Source: Rhizobacter sp. (GTDB lineage Bacteria; Pseudomonadota; Gammaproteobacteria; Burkholderiales; Burkholderiaceae_C). Taken from it: 5,739 nt of DNA. The stretch covers positions 1 through 5,739 of the forward strand of contig JANYFX010000414.1 of the NCBI GenBank assembly GCA_025359585.1. Reading direction: 5' to 3'. Of the stretch, positions 1-5,112 are shown piece after piece. Under the pieces are notes generated by a model. The model saw nothing but the letters and a program-made list of their open reading frames with translations. It made no database searches and had not been told where the DNA came from. Numbering within the stretch: position 1 is the stretch's first letter; every line of letters begins with the position of its first letter. Made by a program: the position numbers and the translations under genes.

Positions 1-284
1 CCTGCCCAAGGGCTCGGTCAGCGGCTTCGAGCTGATGGACACCGCGCGCTTCGGGCAGACGCAGTTCCAGGAACGCCTGACCTTCCAGCGCGGGCTGGAG
101 GGCGAACTCACCCGCTCCATCACCTCGATGGCCGCGGTCGAGAACGCCCGTGTTCACCTGGCGCTGCCCAACCAGAACGGCTTCTTCCGCGAACAACAAA
201 AGCCCAGCGCGTCGGTGCTGCTCAGCCTGCATCCGGGGCGCACGCTCGACCGCGCGCAGGTGGCCGGCATCGTGCACCTCGTGT
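1..284 (+). repeat. Left arm of imperfect inverted repeat (fliF against fliF)
   Basis: Bases 1-284 align in reverse complement to 351-634, the coordinates of each pair summing to 635. By hand count about 42 of 284 positions differ, with no insertion or deletion. About 29 of the 42 fall at third codon positions, and only 9 of about 94 residues change, mostly conservatively (F/Y, T/S, E/Q, L/M, S/T). About 66 bases separate the arms. Homology at the outer end is cut by the window edge, so the real repeat may be longer. Confidence 0.9.
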
Positions 285-354
285 CCAGCAGCGTGCCCGA
301 GCTGGACCCGAAGAGCGTGAGCGTGCTCGACCAGAGCGGCGCGCTGCTCAACAC
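1..354 (+). pseudogene. fliF: FliF internal fragment (left allele), truncated at both ends
   Basis: Frame 2 (from base 2) encodes about 118 residues of the flagellar MS-ring protein FliF, matching residues 111 to about 228 of the family. Recognisable blocks are LPKGSVSGFELMD, FGQTQFQERL, LEGELTRSI, NARVHLALP and AGIVHLV. The piece enters from the left window edge, so its N-terminal part may lie outside. At the right it stays FliF-like through the DQSGALLN block near 353, then runs without a stop into antisense of the second fliF copy and ends at TAA 608-610. A complete FliF is roughly 550 residues, so as joined here it cannot make a working MS ring. It is about 85% identical in DNA to the minus-strand copy. 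The fragment may be a normal gene in its source genome, broken only by the join. Confidence 0.85.
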
Positions 355-963
355 CAGGTGCACGATGCCGGCGACCTGCGCCGGGTCGAGCGTGCGGCCG
401 GCGTGCATCGTCAACATCACCGACGCGCTGGGTTTTTGCTGTTCGCGGAAGAAACCGTTCTGGTTCGGCAGCGCCAGGTGCACGCGGGCGTTCTGCACCG
501 CGGCCATCGAGGTGATCGAACGGGTCAGTTCGCCTTCGAGGCCGCGTTGTGCCGTGAGGCGTTCCTGGAACTGGGTCTGGCCGAAGCGCGCGCTGTCCAT
601 CAGCTCGTAACCCGAGACCGAGCCCTTGGGCAGGCCGGCGGTGGCGAGCTTCAGGCGCAGGTCGTGCACTTGCGCCGCGGGCACGAGGATCGCGGCGCCG
701 CCCTCGGACATGCGGTAAGGCACGTTCATCTGCGAGAGCTGGGCGATCACCGCGCCACCGTCCTTGTCGGAGAGGTTGGCGTAGAGCACCTTGAAGTCAC
801 CCTTGCTGCTCCACATCAGCATCGCCAGCACCACGCCCACCAGCGCCAGCAGCCCGAGCACGGCGCTGAGCTTGCTGCGCATCGGCAGCGCGGCCATGCG
901 ACCGCCGAAGCTCGCGCTTTCTACCAGCGGCAGGTTGGGGTTGACGGCGACGGCGTTGTCCAT
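154..963 (-). CDS. fliF: FliF N-terminal part (right allele), 3'-truncated and read through into the mirror copy
   Basis: FliF forms the MS ring in the inner membrane, the base of the flagellar motor and of its export gate. The ATG at 963 begins MDNAVAVNPN, preceded by a GAGAG Shine-Dalgarno 8 bases upstream. Residues 1-30 are cytoplasmic and residues about 32-51 form a hydrophobic membrane segment. The first ring-building (YscJ/FliF) domain follows at about 55-120, with the start of the second from about 130. Genuine FliF sequence covers 963 down to about 352 (204 residues, ending AGIVHLV), possibly to about 338. The frame then continues through antisense of the left fliF fragment to TGA at 154-156, adding about 65 meaningless residues. 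The C-terminal half, including the second membrane segment and FliG-binding tail, is absent. Divergent pairing with fliE suggests this copy sits in its native place and only its 3' end is abnormal. Confidence 0.85.
   Translation of the reverse strand: MDNAVAVNPNLPLVESASFGGRMAALPMRSKLSAVLGLLALVGVVLAMLMWSSKGDFKVLYANLSDKDGGAVIAQLSQMNVPYRMSEGGAAILVPAAQVHDLRLKLATAGLPKGSVSGYELMDSARFGQTQFQERLTAQRGLEGELTRSITSMAAVQNARVHLALPNQNGFFREQQKPSASVMLTMHAGRTLDPAQVAGIVHLVLSSAPLWSSTLTLFGSSSGTLLDTRCTMPATCARSSVRPGCRLSSTDALGFCCSRKKPFWLGSAR
351..634 (-). repeat. Right arm of imperfect inverted repeat (fliF against fliF)
   Basis: Reverse-complement partner of bases 1-284. The minus-strand fliF continues beyond this arm to its start codon at 963, so the right copy carries the 5' end whose left-hand counterpart would lie outside the window. 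Its codon choices differ from the left arm at many synonymous sites while keeping the frame, which points to two natural alleles. Confidence 0.9.
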
Positions 964-1145
964 GGGCGAAGCTCTCGGTTCAGAGCAGGCGCAGCCGAAT
1001 GACTGCTCCCGAATGAAAGTGATTGTTCGAGAACTTGAGGGTGGCGAATGCGCCGAACAGCCGCACAAAGGGCGGCCTGTTCGCACCATCGTGCGCTGGC
1101 CTGTTCACTACGATCTCGTCATGCCGGCAATCCGGGAGCCCTGCC
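964..1145. promoter_or_regulatory. Divergent fliF/fliE control region
   Basis: These 182 bases lie between the divergent starts of fliF (minus) and fliE (plus) and must hold the promoters for both. I find no convincing sigma-28 or sigma-54 promoter. Three related hexamers stand out: GAACAG at 1055-1060 and CTGTTC at 1077-1082 form an inverted pair that extends to an imperfect stem (CGAACAG-CCGC 1054-1064 against GCGG-C-CTGTTCG 1072-1083). The 9-mer GGCCTGTTC at 1074-1082 is repeated directly at 1098-1106. This could be an operator for a flagellar master regulator such as FlhDC, whose boxes are inverted repeats containing AACAG-like cores, but the match is only partial. The assignment is inferred from position and repeat structure. 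Confidence 0.4.
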
Positions 1146-1469
1146 ATGAACGTGACCCTGAAACCCTTCGATTTCGCCCAGGCCGTGGCCCGTGCGGGCC
1201 TGACCACGAACGGCCAGCCGATCGCCAAGGGCGACGCCGTGGCGGGCGCTGGTTTCCAGCAGGCGCTGACGCAGGCGCTGGGGGCGGTGAGCAAGACTCA
1301 AAGCGACGCGACCGCGATGCAGCGCGAAGTGCAGATGGACAACCCGACCGTCAGCCTGGAGCAGACCATGGTCGCGATGCAAAAGGCACAGATCGGGTTC
1401 CAGGCCACGCTGCAGGTCCGCAACAAGCTCGTGCAGGCCTACTCCGACATCATGAGCATGCAGGTCTAG
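1146..1469 (+). CDS. fliE: Flagellar hook-basal body protein FliE
   Basis: FliE is the small adaptor that joins the MS ring (FliF) to the proximal rod and is an early substrate of the flagellar export apparatus. The frame gives 107 residues, the usual size. The C-terminal block is typical: MDNPTVSLEQTMVAMQKAQI, then GFQATLQVRNKLVQAY, then DIMSMQV at the very end. The N-terminal half is Ala/Gln-rich and helical. The ATG at 1146 is preceded by GGGAG seven bases upstream (after the descending CCGGGAG run). The same frame stays open upstream to 1023, but that part lacks FliE similarity and covers the control region. It is divergent from fliF, and its stop lies 12 bases from the stop of the convergent small gene. 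Confidence 0.93.
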   Translation: MNVTLKPFDFAQAVARAGLTTNGQPIAKGDAVAGAGFQQALTQALGAVSKTQSDATAMQREVQMDNPTVSLEQTMVAMQKAQIGFQATLQVRNKLVQAYSDIMSMQV

Positions 1470-1481
1470 GGCCTGTGACCC

Positions 1482-1745
1482 TCATGCAGACCGATCGACG
1501 TTGTCGCCAAGCACCGGCGCCGCTGCAAATGCGGCACGCTGGTTCGCCGCGGCTTCGAGCTGCGTCGACAAGCGCGCCAGCCACGGGAAACGCACCGGGC
1601 GCGGGGTCTCGTGCAGCGATTCGGGTTCGGCGTTGCCGCCATGGAAGGATTCGCTGACCGCGGTCCGTGTGAAGTTGGCCGGGGTCGGGGTGTCTGCGGT
1701 CAGAGCCGAAACACGCCCGGTCGGGGTGACTCCGTTGATGCTCAT
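1482..1745 (-). CDS. Uncharacterised 87-residue protein, probable late flagellar gene
   Basis: I do not recognise the family. The protein begins MSINGVTPTGRVSALTADTP and is rich in Ala, Pro, Thr and Ser. Residues 1-50 look disordered. Residues about 54-76 (WLARLSTQLEAAANQRAAFA) could form one amphipathic helix. It has no cysteine, signal peptide or membrane segment. The gene looks real: AAGGAG sits six bases before the ATG at 1745, and a well-spaced sigma-28 promoter (1788-1814) lies about 35 bases further upstream. It stands alone, convergent with fliE, downstream of ycgR. By context it could be a small flagellar export substrate, an export chaperone or a regulator. It does not show the conserved C-terminal sigma-28-binding segment of FlgM, and it is far too short for FliK. 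Function is unassigned. Confidence 0.75.
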   Translation of the reverse strand: MSINGVTPTGRVSALTADTPTPANFTRTAVSESFHGGNAEPESLHETPRPVRFPWLARLSTQLEAAANQRAAFAAAPVLGDNVDRSA

Positions 1746-1787
1746 GGGGCGCTCCTTGCCGTGATGCGGCTGTGGCTGATAGACGTG

Positions 1788-1814
1788 CTATCGGCAGGTC
1801 ACAACCGAACCTGA
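1788..1814 (-). promoter_or_regulatory. Sigma-28 (FliA) promoter of the small uncharacterised gene
   Basis: On the minus strand the -35 element is TCAGGTTC (1807-1814), the spacer is exactly 11 bases (1796-1806) and the -10 element is GCCGATAG (1788-1795). The family consensus is TAAAGTTT-N11-GCCGATAA. The predicted transcript starts near 1781, giving a leader of about 35 bases. A run of six A residues lies four bases upstream of the -35 element and may act like an UP element. Confidence 0.75.
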
Positions 1815-1836
1815 GCCTTTTTTGCGCTCCCCTTTC

Positions 1837-1880
1837 AAAAAAATCTTCGCTCTCGCCCGGGGTCAAGTCAGCGCGAGAAG
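1837..1880 (-). terminator. Possible intrinsic terminator of the fliS-fliT-ycgR operon
   Basis: Reading the minus strand, the last codons and stop of ycgR lie within a stem-loop: CTT-CTCGC (1880-1873) pairs with GCGAG and AAG (1856-1852 and 1847-1845), with a four-base bulge and a 16-base loop. It is followed by seven T residues (1843-1837). The stem is short, so the call rests mainly on the T run and on position between operons. A separate A/T dyad, TTTTTTG 1818-1824 against CAAAAAA 1836-1842, overlaps the T run. Confidence 0.4.
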
Positions 1881-2630
1881 TTTTCCACGTTTTTGCGTGA
1901 TGTCGATGAAACGCTGCAGCGTGCGCTGCACCGTGCCGTCGGCCCGCACGAACTCGCAGCCCAGCCGCACACCCTTGGCGTCGGCGTTGATCGAGGTCAC
2001 ATGGTGCAAACGCAGGTCGACGTCGAAACGGGTGTCGGCGTCGAGGTCGATCTGCACCCGCGCCAGCGTGGTGCCGGGGTTGATGCTCGGCATCTCGTCG
2101 GGCAGGAACAGGGCGCAGCCGCCGATGCTCACGTCGAGCACCCGCAGCGCGAACTCGCGCTCGACCGCTCCCGTGCCGTGGCGAAACCGCGCCGTCGGCG
2201 TGCTGCGCAGCAGCGGCCGCACGCGGAACGCCTCGCGGCGCTGAAAGCGGAACATCTCGCGCGGCCAGCTGCAATTCAACACGCAGGTGCGGTTGCCGCG
2301 CACCAGCACGAAGTTGGTGGCGTCGAACTGCAGCTTCACGCTGTCGAGGTAACCGACGATCACCGCTTCCTGGCACTCGACCAGCGCGTGCAGCGCCGGG
2401 TCGTCCGGGTTGACGCTGAAGCCGATGCTGCTGCGATCAAGGTCGGCGGTCCACAGCGTGGCGCTGACCACGCTGCCGTCACTCGCGTTGAGGTTCACCT
2501 GCACATTGCCGTCGATCAGCAGCTTGAGCATGGCGCCGATCTCGCGCGGTGTGGTAACGCGGAATTCGTCCAGACCGCCCGGCCCCGCACCCAGCGAGTC
2601 GAGCGGCATCGGCATGGTTTGTTGAGACAC
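1863..2630 (-). CDS. ycgR: YcgR-type flagellar brake protein with PilZ domain
   Basis: YcgR binds cyclic di-GMP and then contacts the motor (FliG/MotA) to slow rotation. This 255-residue protein has the usual two-part build: an N-terminal YcgR/PilZN domain (about 22-120; FRVTTPREIGAMLKLLIDG opens it) and a C-terminal PilZ domain (about 128-245). Both nucleotide-binding motifs are intact: RxxxR as R132-EAF-R136, and DxSxxG as D166-V-S168-IG-G171. The start is GTG at 2630, chosen because AGGAGG (2638-2643) lies seven bases upstream and overlaps the fliT stop codon. The first ATG is six codons in and has no better site. It is the third gene of a fliS-fliT-ycgR operon, so it is probably made late, together with the filament chaperones. 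Confidence 0.9.
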   Translation of the reverse strand: MSQQTMPMPLDSLGAGPGGLDEFRVTTPREIGAMLKLLIDGNVQVNLNASDGSVVSATLWTADLDRSSIGFSVNPDDPALHALVECQEAVIVGYLDSVKLQFDATNFVLVRGNRTCVLNCSWPREMFRFQRREAFRVRPLLRSTPTARFRHGTGAVEREFALRVLDVSIGGCALFLPDEMPSINPGTTLARVQIDLDADTRFDVDLRLHHVTSINADAKGVRLGCEFVRADGTVQRTLQRFIDITQKRGKLLALT

Positions 2631-2637
2631 GCCGCGT

Positions 2638-2643
2638 CCTCCT
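2638..2643 (-). promoter_or_regulatory. Shine-Dalgarno site of ycgR fused to the fliT stop
   Basis: The minus strand reads TGAGGAGG: the last base of the fliT stop codon TGA is the first base of AGGAGG. This is a near-perfect anti-16S match seven bases before the GTG at 2630. It decides the non-ATG start and implies translational coupling of fliT to ycgR. Confidence 0.75.
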
Positions 2644-2942
2644 CAATGCACGGTCTTGGTGTGGCCGGCGAGCAACTCGTCGAGCTCGTCGAGCCAGGGC
2701 TCGGCCAGGCGCCGGATCTGCGCGTCGTTGACCAGGATGCGCTGCATGATGCGCGACTTGAATTGCGCTTCGTCTTGCCCCAGCGTGCGGCCGGCGGCGG
2801 TGTGCTTGAGCTGCGCGATCAGCAGGGCGCAGGCGCCTTCGAGCTTGATCACCTGGTCCCAGTTGCCGGTGCGGGCCGCCTCCAGCATGTCCTGGCTGGC
2901 CTTTTCGATGGCCTGGTAGTAGTCGATCAGCGCGGTGTTCAT
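2643..2942 (-). CDS. fliT: Flagellar protein FliT (FliD export chaperone)
   Basis: FliT is a small helical cytoplasmic chaperone for the cap protein FliD; in enteric bacteria it also binds FlhDC. The reading frame gives 99 residues from ATG 2942, beginning MNTALIDYYQAIEKASQDML. This matches the family's opening (a Tyr-Tyr helix followed by AARTGNWDQVIKLE). The remainder is a run of charged helices ending LDELDELLAGHTKTVH. GGAG sits five bases before this ATG. Another in-frame ATG at 2987 overlaps the fliS stop as ATGA and would add 15 residues (MTRTTPPNML...) behind a weak ribosome site. Family length and the ribosome site favour 2942, but coupled initiation at 2987 is possible. It lies between fliS and ycgR in one transcript. 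Confidence 0.85.
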   Translation of the reverse strand: MNTALIDYYQAIEKASQDMLEAARTGNWDQVIKLEGACALLIAQLKHTAAGRTLGQDEAQFKSRIMQRILVNDAQIRRLAEPWLDELDELLAGHTKTVH

Positions 2943-2983
2943 GGCGGCTCCGGAGTCAAGCATGTTCGGGGGCGTGGTGCGGG

Positions 2984-3412
2984 TCATTGGCGGCTCGACG
3001 CGACCTGCGGGCCGATGGCGGCCCAGGCCGAGCGCACCGGCTCGAGCAGGCGGCCGCACTCTTCGAGCGTGGCCACGTCGTTGCTCAGGTTGGCGTGTGT
3101 CAGGCGCACGCCGATGTAGGCGTACAGCGCGTTCAGGTCGGTGGCGAGCGCGCCGCCCGCGTCCATGTTCAGCGAGGCCTTCAGGCCCTCTTCGACGATG
3201 CGCGCGGCGCGCCCGATGGCGCGGCCCTTGGCCTGCACGTCACCGGCGGCGATGGCGCCGCGTGCCTGTGCCACCGAGTCCTGGAACGCGTCGAGCAGCA
3301 TCTGCACCAGCTGGTGCGCGGAGGCGCTGTCGACACCGGTCTGCACGCCCACCTGGCGGTAGGCGTTGGTGAAGGCGCTGGAGTCGTTGCGGGGGGCAGC
3401 AGTCGCAAACAT
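2984..3412 (-). CDS. fliS: Flagellin export chaperone FliS
   Basis: FliS binds the C-terminal helix of flagellin in the cytoplasm, stops premature polymerisation and delivers it to the export gate. The protein is 142 residues, near the upper end for the family. Typical segments are AYRQVGVQTGVDSASAHQLVQMLLDAFQDSV (written here in parts: AYRQVGVQTGVDSAS, then HQLVQMLLDAF), RAARIVEEGLKASL, and DLNALYAYIGVRLTHANL with the family's Tyr-Ala-Tyr block. The ATG at 3412 has only a weak GAAAG site nine bases upstream. A sigma-28 promoter lies at 3447-3473, leaving a leader of about 28 bases. It is the first gene of the fliS-fliT-ycgR operon, and its stop codon overlaps an in-frame fliT ATG. Its substrate FliC is encoded in the same window. 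Confidence 0.92.
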   Translation of the reverse strand: MFATAAPRNDSSAFTNAYRQVGVQTGVDSASAHQLVQMLLDAFQDSVAQARGAIAAGDVQAKGRAIGRAARIVEEGLKASLNMDAGGALATDLNALYAYIGVRLTHANLSNDVATLEECGRLLEPVRSAWAAIGPQVASSRQ

Positions 3413-3446
3413 GGGACGGTGCTTTCAATGAAGTGGCTTGCCTTGA

Positions 3447-3473
3447 ATATCGGCGCCGCTTCGTGCGACTTGA
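3447..3473 (-). promoter_or_regulatory. Sigma-28 (FliA) promoter of fliS-fliT-ycgR
   Basis: On the minus strand the -35 element is TCAAGTCG (3466-3473), the spacer is 11 bases (3455-3465) and the -10 element is GCCGATAT (3447-3454). Spacing and -10 element agree with the FliA consensus and with the other two promoters in this window. The start of transcription should fall near 3440. Confidence 0.75.
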
Positions 3474-3500
3474 GCTTCGGCCTGACGGCGCTCTGGGGGT

Positions 3501-3534
3501 GAAAAGGCGCGCTGTTCGAAGCTTCGTCGCGCGC
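3501..3534 (-). terminator. Probable intrinsic terminator after fliD
   Basis: Just past the fliD stop, the minus strand carries GCGCGC (3534-3529) and again GCGCGC (3512-3507), a six-base GC stem. Inside it lies the perfect palindrome CGAAGCTTCG (3517-3526), so the structure can fold as a branched or extended hairpin. It is followed by C and TTTT (3505-3502). It separates fliD from the fliS promoter. Confidence 0.5.
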
Positions 3535-3543
3535 GTCCGCCGA

Positions 3544-4986
3544 TCAGCCCGTGCTCTTGTTGTTCACCGCGATCTGCTGTGTGATGTAGCTCGACAAGCC
3601 GTTCAGCTGCCCCATCGTCTTGTCGAGCGCCGTGTACTGCGCCCGCAGCCGCGCTTCGACGCCCGCGATGCGGGTGGAGAGCGCGTCTTGCCGGTTCTGG
3701 TTCAGCGTGACACGTTTGCGCAGGCTCTCGGTGCGGGTGCTGACGGTGCCGTCGGCGCCGATGAGCCGGTCGACCATCGCCCGCATCTGCGTGGCGATGC
3801 CGTTGTTCTGGGGGACCAGCGTGTCGGTGTTGGAGAACAATTTTTTCGTCTCGGCCAGATTGGCCAGCGCGTTTTTGGCCTTGGTGTCGTTGAGCGTGAC
3901 CGAGCCGTCGAGCTTCACGTCGAAGCCGATGTCGCTCAGGCGCGTGAACATCGTCGAAGCGCCGCTGGTGGCACCCAGCATCGCGCGCATCTGCGAGCGG
4001 ATCGAGACCGCGGCACTGTCGCCCTGCAGCCCGCCGGCGACCTTGCTTCCGGCGTCGTACTTGGTCTGGTCGGCGAGCAGCTTGTTGAGGTCGTTGTAGG
4101 CGCTGACGAAGCTGTCCATCGCCTTGCGCATCGAGGTGTTGTCTTGCTCCGCCGTCACCTGAACCGGCGAGGTGGTGACCTTGTTCAGCGTCAGCGACAT
4201 GCCGTCGAGCAGGTTCGGCAGCGTGTTGCTCTGCGACGTGATCGGCAGGTTGTTCAGCGTGGCCACGGCGTTCGACGCGGCCTGCGCCTGCGCCATGCGC
4301 GTGATGCCGGCCGAAGGGTCGAAGGCCAGCGCCGACAGGCCGGCGGCGTCGGTGTTGTTGCCGTCGGTGTCCGTCACGCCGATGCGAAAGCCGTTCTCGG
4401 CGCCGGTGGCGGTCGAGCGCAGCACCAGCCGCGCGCCGGTGGCGTCGGTCAACACCGAGGCCGTGACGCCGGCACCGGCCGCGTTGATCTGGTCGCGCAA
4501 GGTCGCGAGCGACGCGCCCGGCGTGGCGACCGTGATGTCGAGTGCGGTGGCCCCGGTCTTCGGCGTGAAACTGGTCTGCCCCGCGCCCCAGGTGCCGAGC
4601 TCGATGTGCAGGCTGCCTTCGCCCACGATCGTGTCGGCCGAGGCGAAGGTGGCGGTCGCGTTCGATTGCGAAGCCGCCAGGCTCTGCACCGAGAGGGTGT
4701 AGTTGCCGGCCTTGGTCGAGGTGCCCGTGGTCACGGTCACGGCGCTCGGGTCGCTGCTCGTGCCGGTGGTGGCACCCCAGGTGTCGCTGCGTGTCAGCGC
4801 CGACGAAGCATCACGCAGAGCCGACAGGTAGGACTGCACCTTGCCATAGGTCGTGATCTTGGTCTGCAGCGCAGACGCTTCGGTCTTCAGCGTGTTCAGC
4901 GGAACCTGCTCGATCGCCACCATCTGCGTGATGATGCTGTTGACGTCGAGACCGCTGCCGACGCCGATCGATGAGATGGTGGCCAT
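3544..4986 (-). CDS. fliD: Flagellar filament cap protein FliD (HAP2)
   Basis: FliD forms the cap at the filament tip, under which exported flagellin folds and is added. The protein is 480 residues, normal for the family. The N-terminal FliD domain spans about 5-105 and opens with the diagnostic IGVGSGLDVNSIITQMV. A Ser/Thr/Ala-rich middle (about 110-230) is the variable exposed part. The block NNLPITSQSNTLPNLLDGMS (245-264) is typical of the segment just before the C-terminal FliD domain (about 265-470). Residues 412-475 form the terminal coiled coil that packs like flagellin D0. No cysteines are seen. AAGGA lies six bases before the ATG at 4986, and a sigma-28 promoter is immediately upstream. 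It stands as a single-gene unit between fliC and fliS, with terminator-like hairpins on both sides. Confidence 0.96.
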   Translation of the reverse strand: MATISSIGVGSGLDVNSIITQMVAIEQVPLNTLKTEASALQTKITTYGKVQSYLSALRDASSALTRSDTWGATTGTSSDPSAVTVTTGTSTKAGNYTLSVQSLAASQSNATATFASADTIVGEGSLHIELGTWGAGQTSFTPKTGATALDITVATPGASLATLRDQINAAGAGVTASVLTDATGARLVLRSTATGAENGFRIGVTDTDGNNTDAAGLSALAFDPSAGITRMAQAQAASNAVATLNNLPITSQSNTLPNLLDGMSLTLNKVTTSPVQVTAEQDNTSMRKAMDSFVSAYNDLNKLLADQTKYDAGSKVAGGLQGDSAAVSIRSQMRAMLGATSGASTMFTRLSDIGFDVKLDGSVTLNDTKAKNALANLAETKKLFSNTDTLVPQNNGIATQMRAMVDRLIGADGTVSTRTESLRKRVTLNQNRQDALSTRIAGVEARLRAQYTALDKTMGQLNGLSSYITQQIAVNNKSTG

Positions 4987-5013
4987 GGAGAATCCTTCTT
5001 GAACGTCTTCGGT

Positions 5014-5040
5014 CTATCGGCAGTGTGGGCAGGAACTTGA
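5014..5040 (-). promoter_or_regulatory. Sigma-28 (FliA) promoter of fliD
   Basis: On the minus strand: -35 TCAAGTTC (5033-5040), an 11-base spacer (5022-5032), -10 GCCGATAG (5014-5021). Only two or three positions depart from TAAAGTTT-N11-GCCGATAA. It predicts a leader of about 20 bases before the fliD ATG at 4986. Confidence 0.85.
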
Positions 5041-5055
5041 GCGCTATCAACGCGA

Positions 5056-5088
5056 ATGCCCGCCCGGGAACGTGTCCGGGGCGGGCAT
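5056..5088 (-). terminator. Terminator-like hairpin after fliC
   Basis: Twenty-four bases past the flagellin stop, ATGCCCGCCC (5056-5065) pairs with GGGCGGGCAT (5079-5088). After one mismatch, GGA (5067-5069) pairs with TCC (5075-5077), closing a five-base loop. The stem is very strong. The downstream minus-strand sequence has no proper T run, so it may act as a weak terminator or protect the 3' end of the flagellin mRNA from decay. Confidence 0.6.
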
Positions 5089-5112
5089 CGCCTCGACTGC
5101 TTTCGAAGCGCC

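Noticed and set aside
355..610. Apparent C-terminal extension of the plus-strand FliF fragment
   Set aside because: These codons are the reverse complement of the minus-strand fliF and have no FliF similarity; they exist only because of the join.
1..634. Fold-back copy of a single molecule as the cause of the fliF palindrome
   Set aside because: The arms would then be nearly identical or differ by random errors and indels. Instead they differ at about 15% of sites, mostly synonymous, with the frame kept.
1031..1038. TCAAGTTC on the minus strand, identical to the fliD -35 element, upstream of fliF
   Set aside because: The sequence 11 bases downstream has no GCCGATA-like -10 element, so it does not form a sigma-28 promoter.
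1467..1484. Short AGGG/CCCT dyad between the convergent fliE and small-gene stops as a two-way terminator
   Set aside because: The stem is only four pairs with a seven-base loop and no T runs on either side.
1893..3119. Long plus-strand open frame of about 408 codons across ycgR, fliT and part of fliS
   Set aside because: It crosses three recognised minus-strand genes and has the same Arg/His/Gln-rich shadow composition and no convincing ribosome site.
3391..3396. Run of six G bases near the start of fliS as a phase-variation tract
   Set aside because: Six bases is ordinary in DNA this GC-rich and too short for frequent slippage.
3433..4974. Very long open frame on the plus strand opposite fliD, about 513 codons
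   Set aside because: It is the antisense of fliD in GC-rich DNA; the product is a low-complexity Arg/His/Val-rich string with no family features, and the minus-strand FliD is unambiguous.
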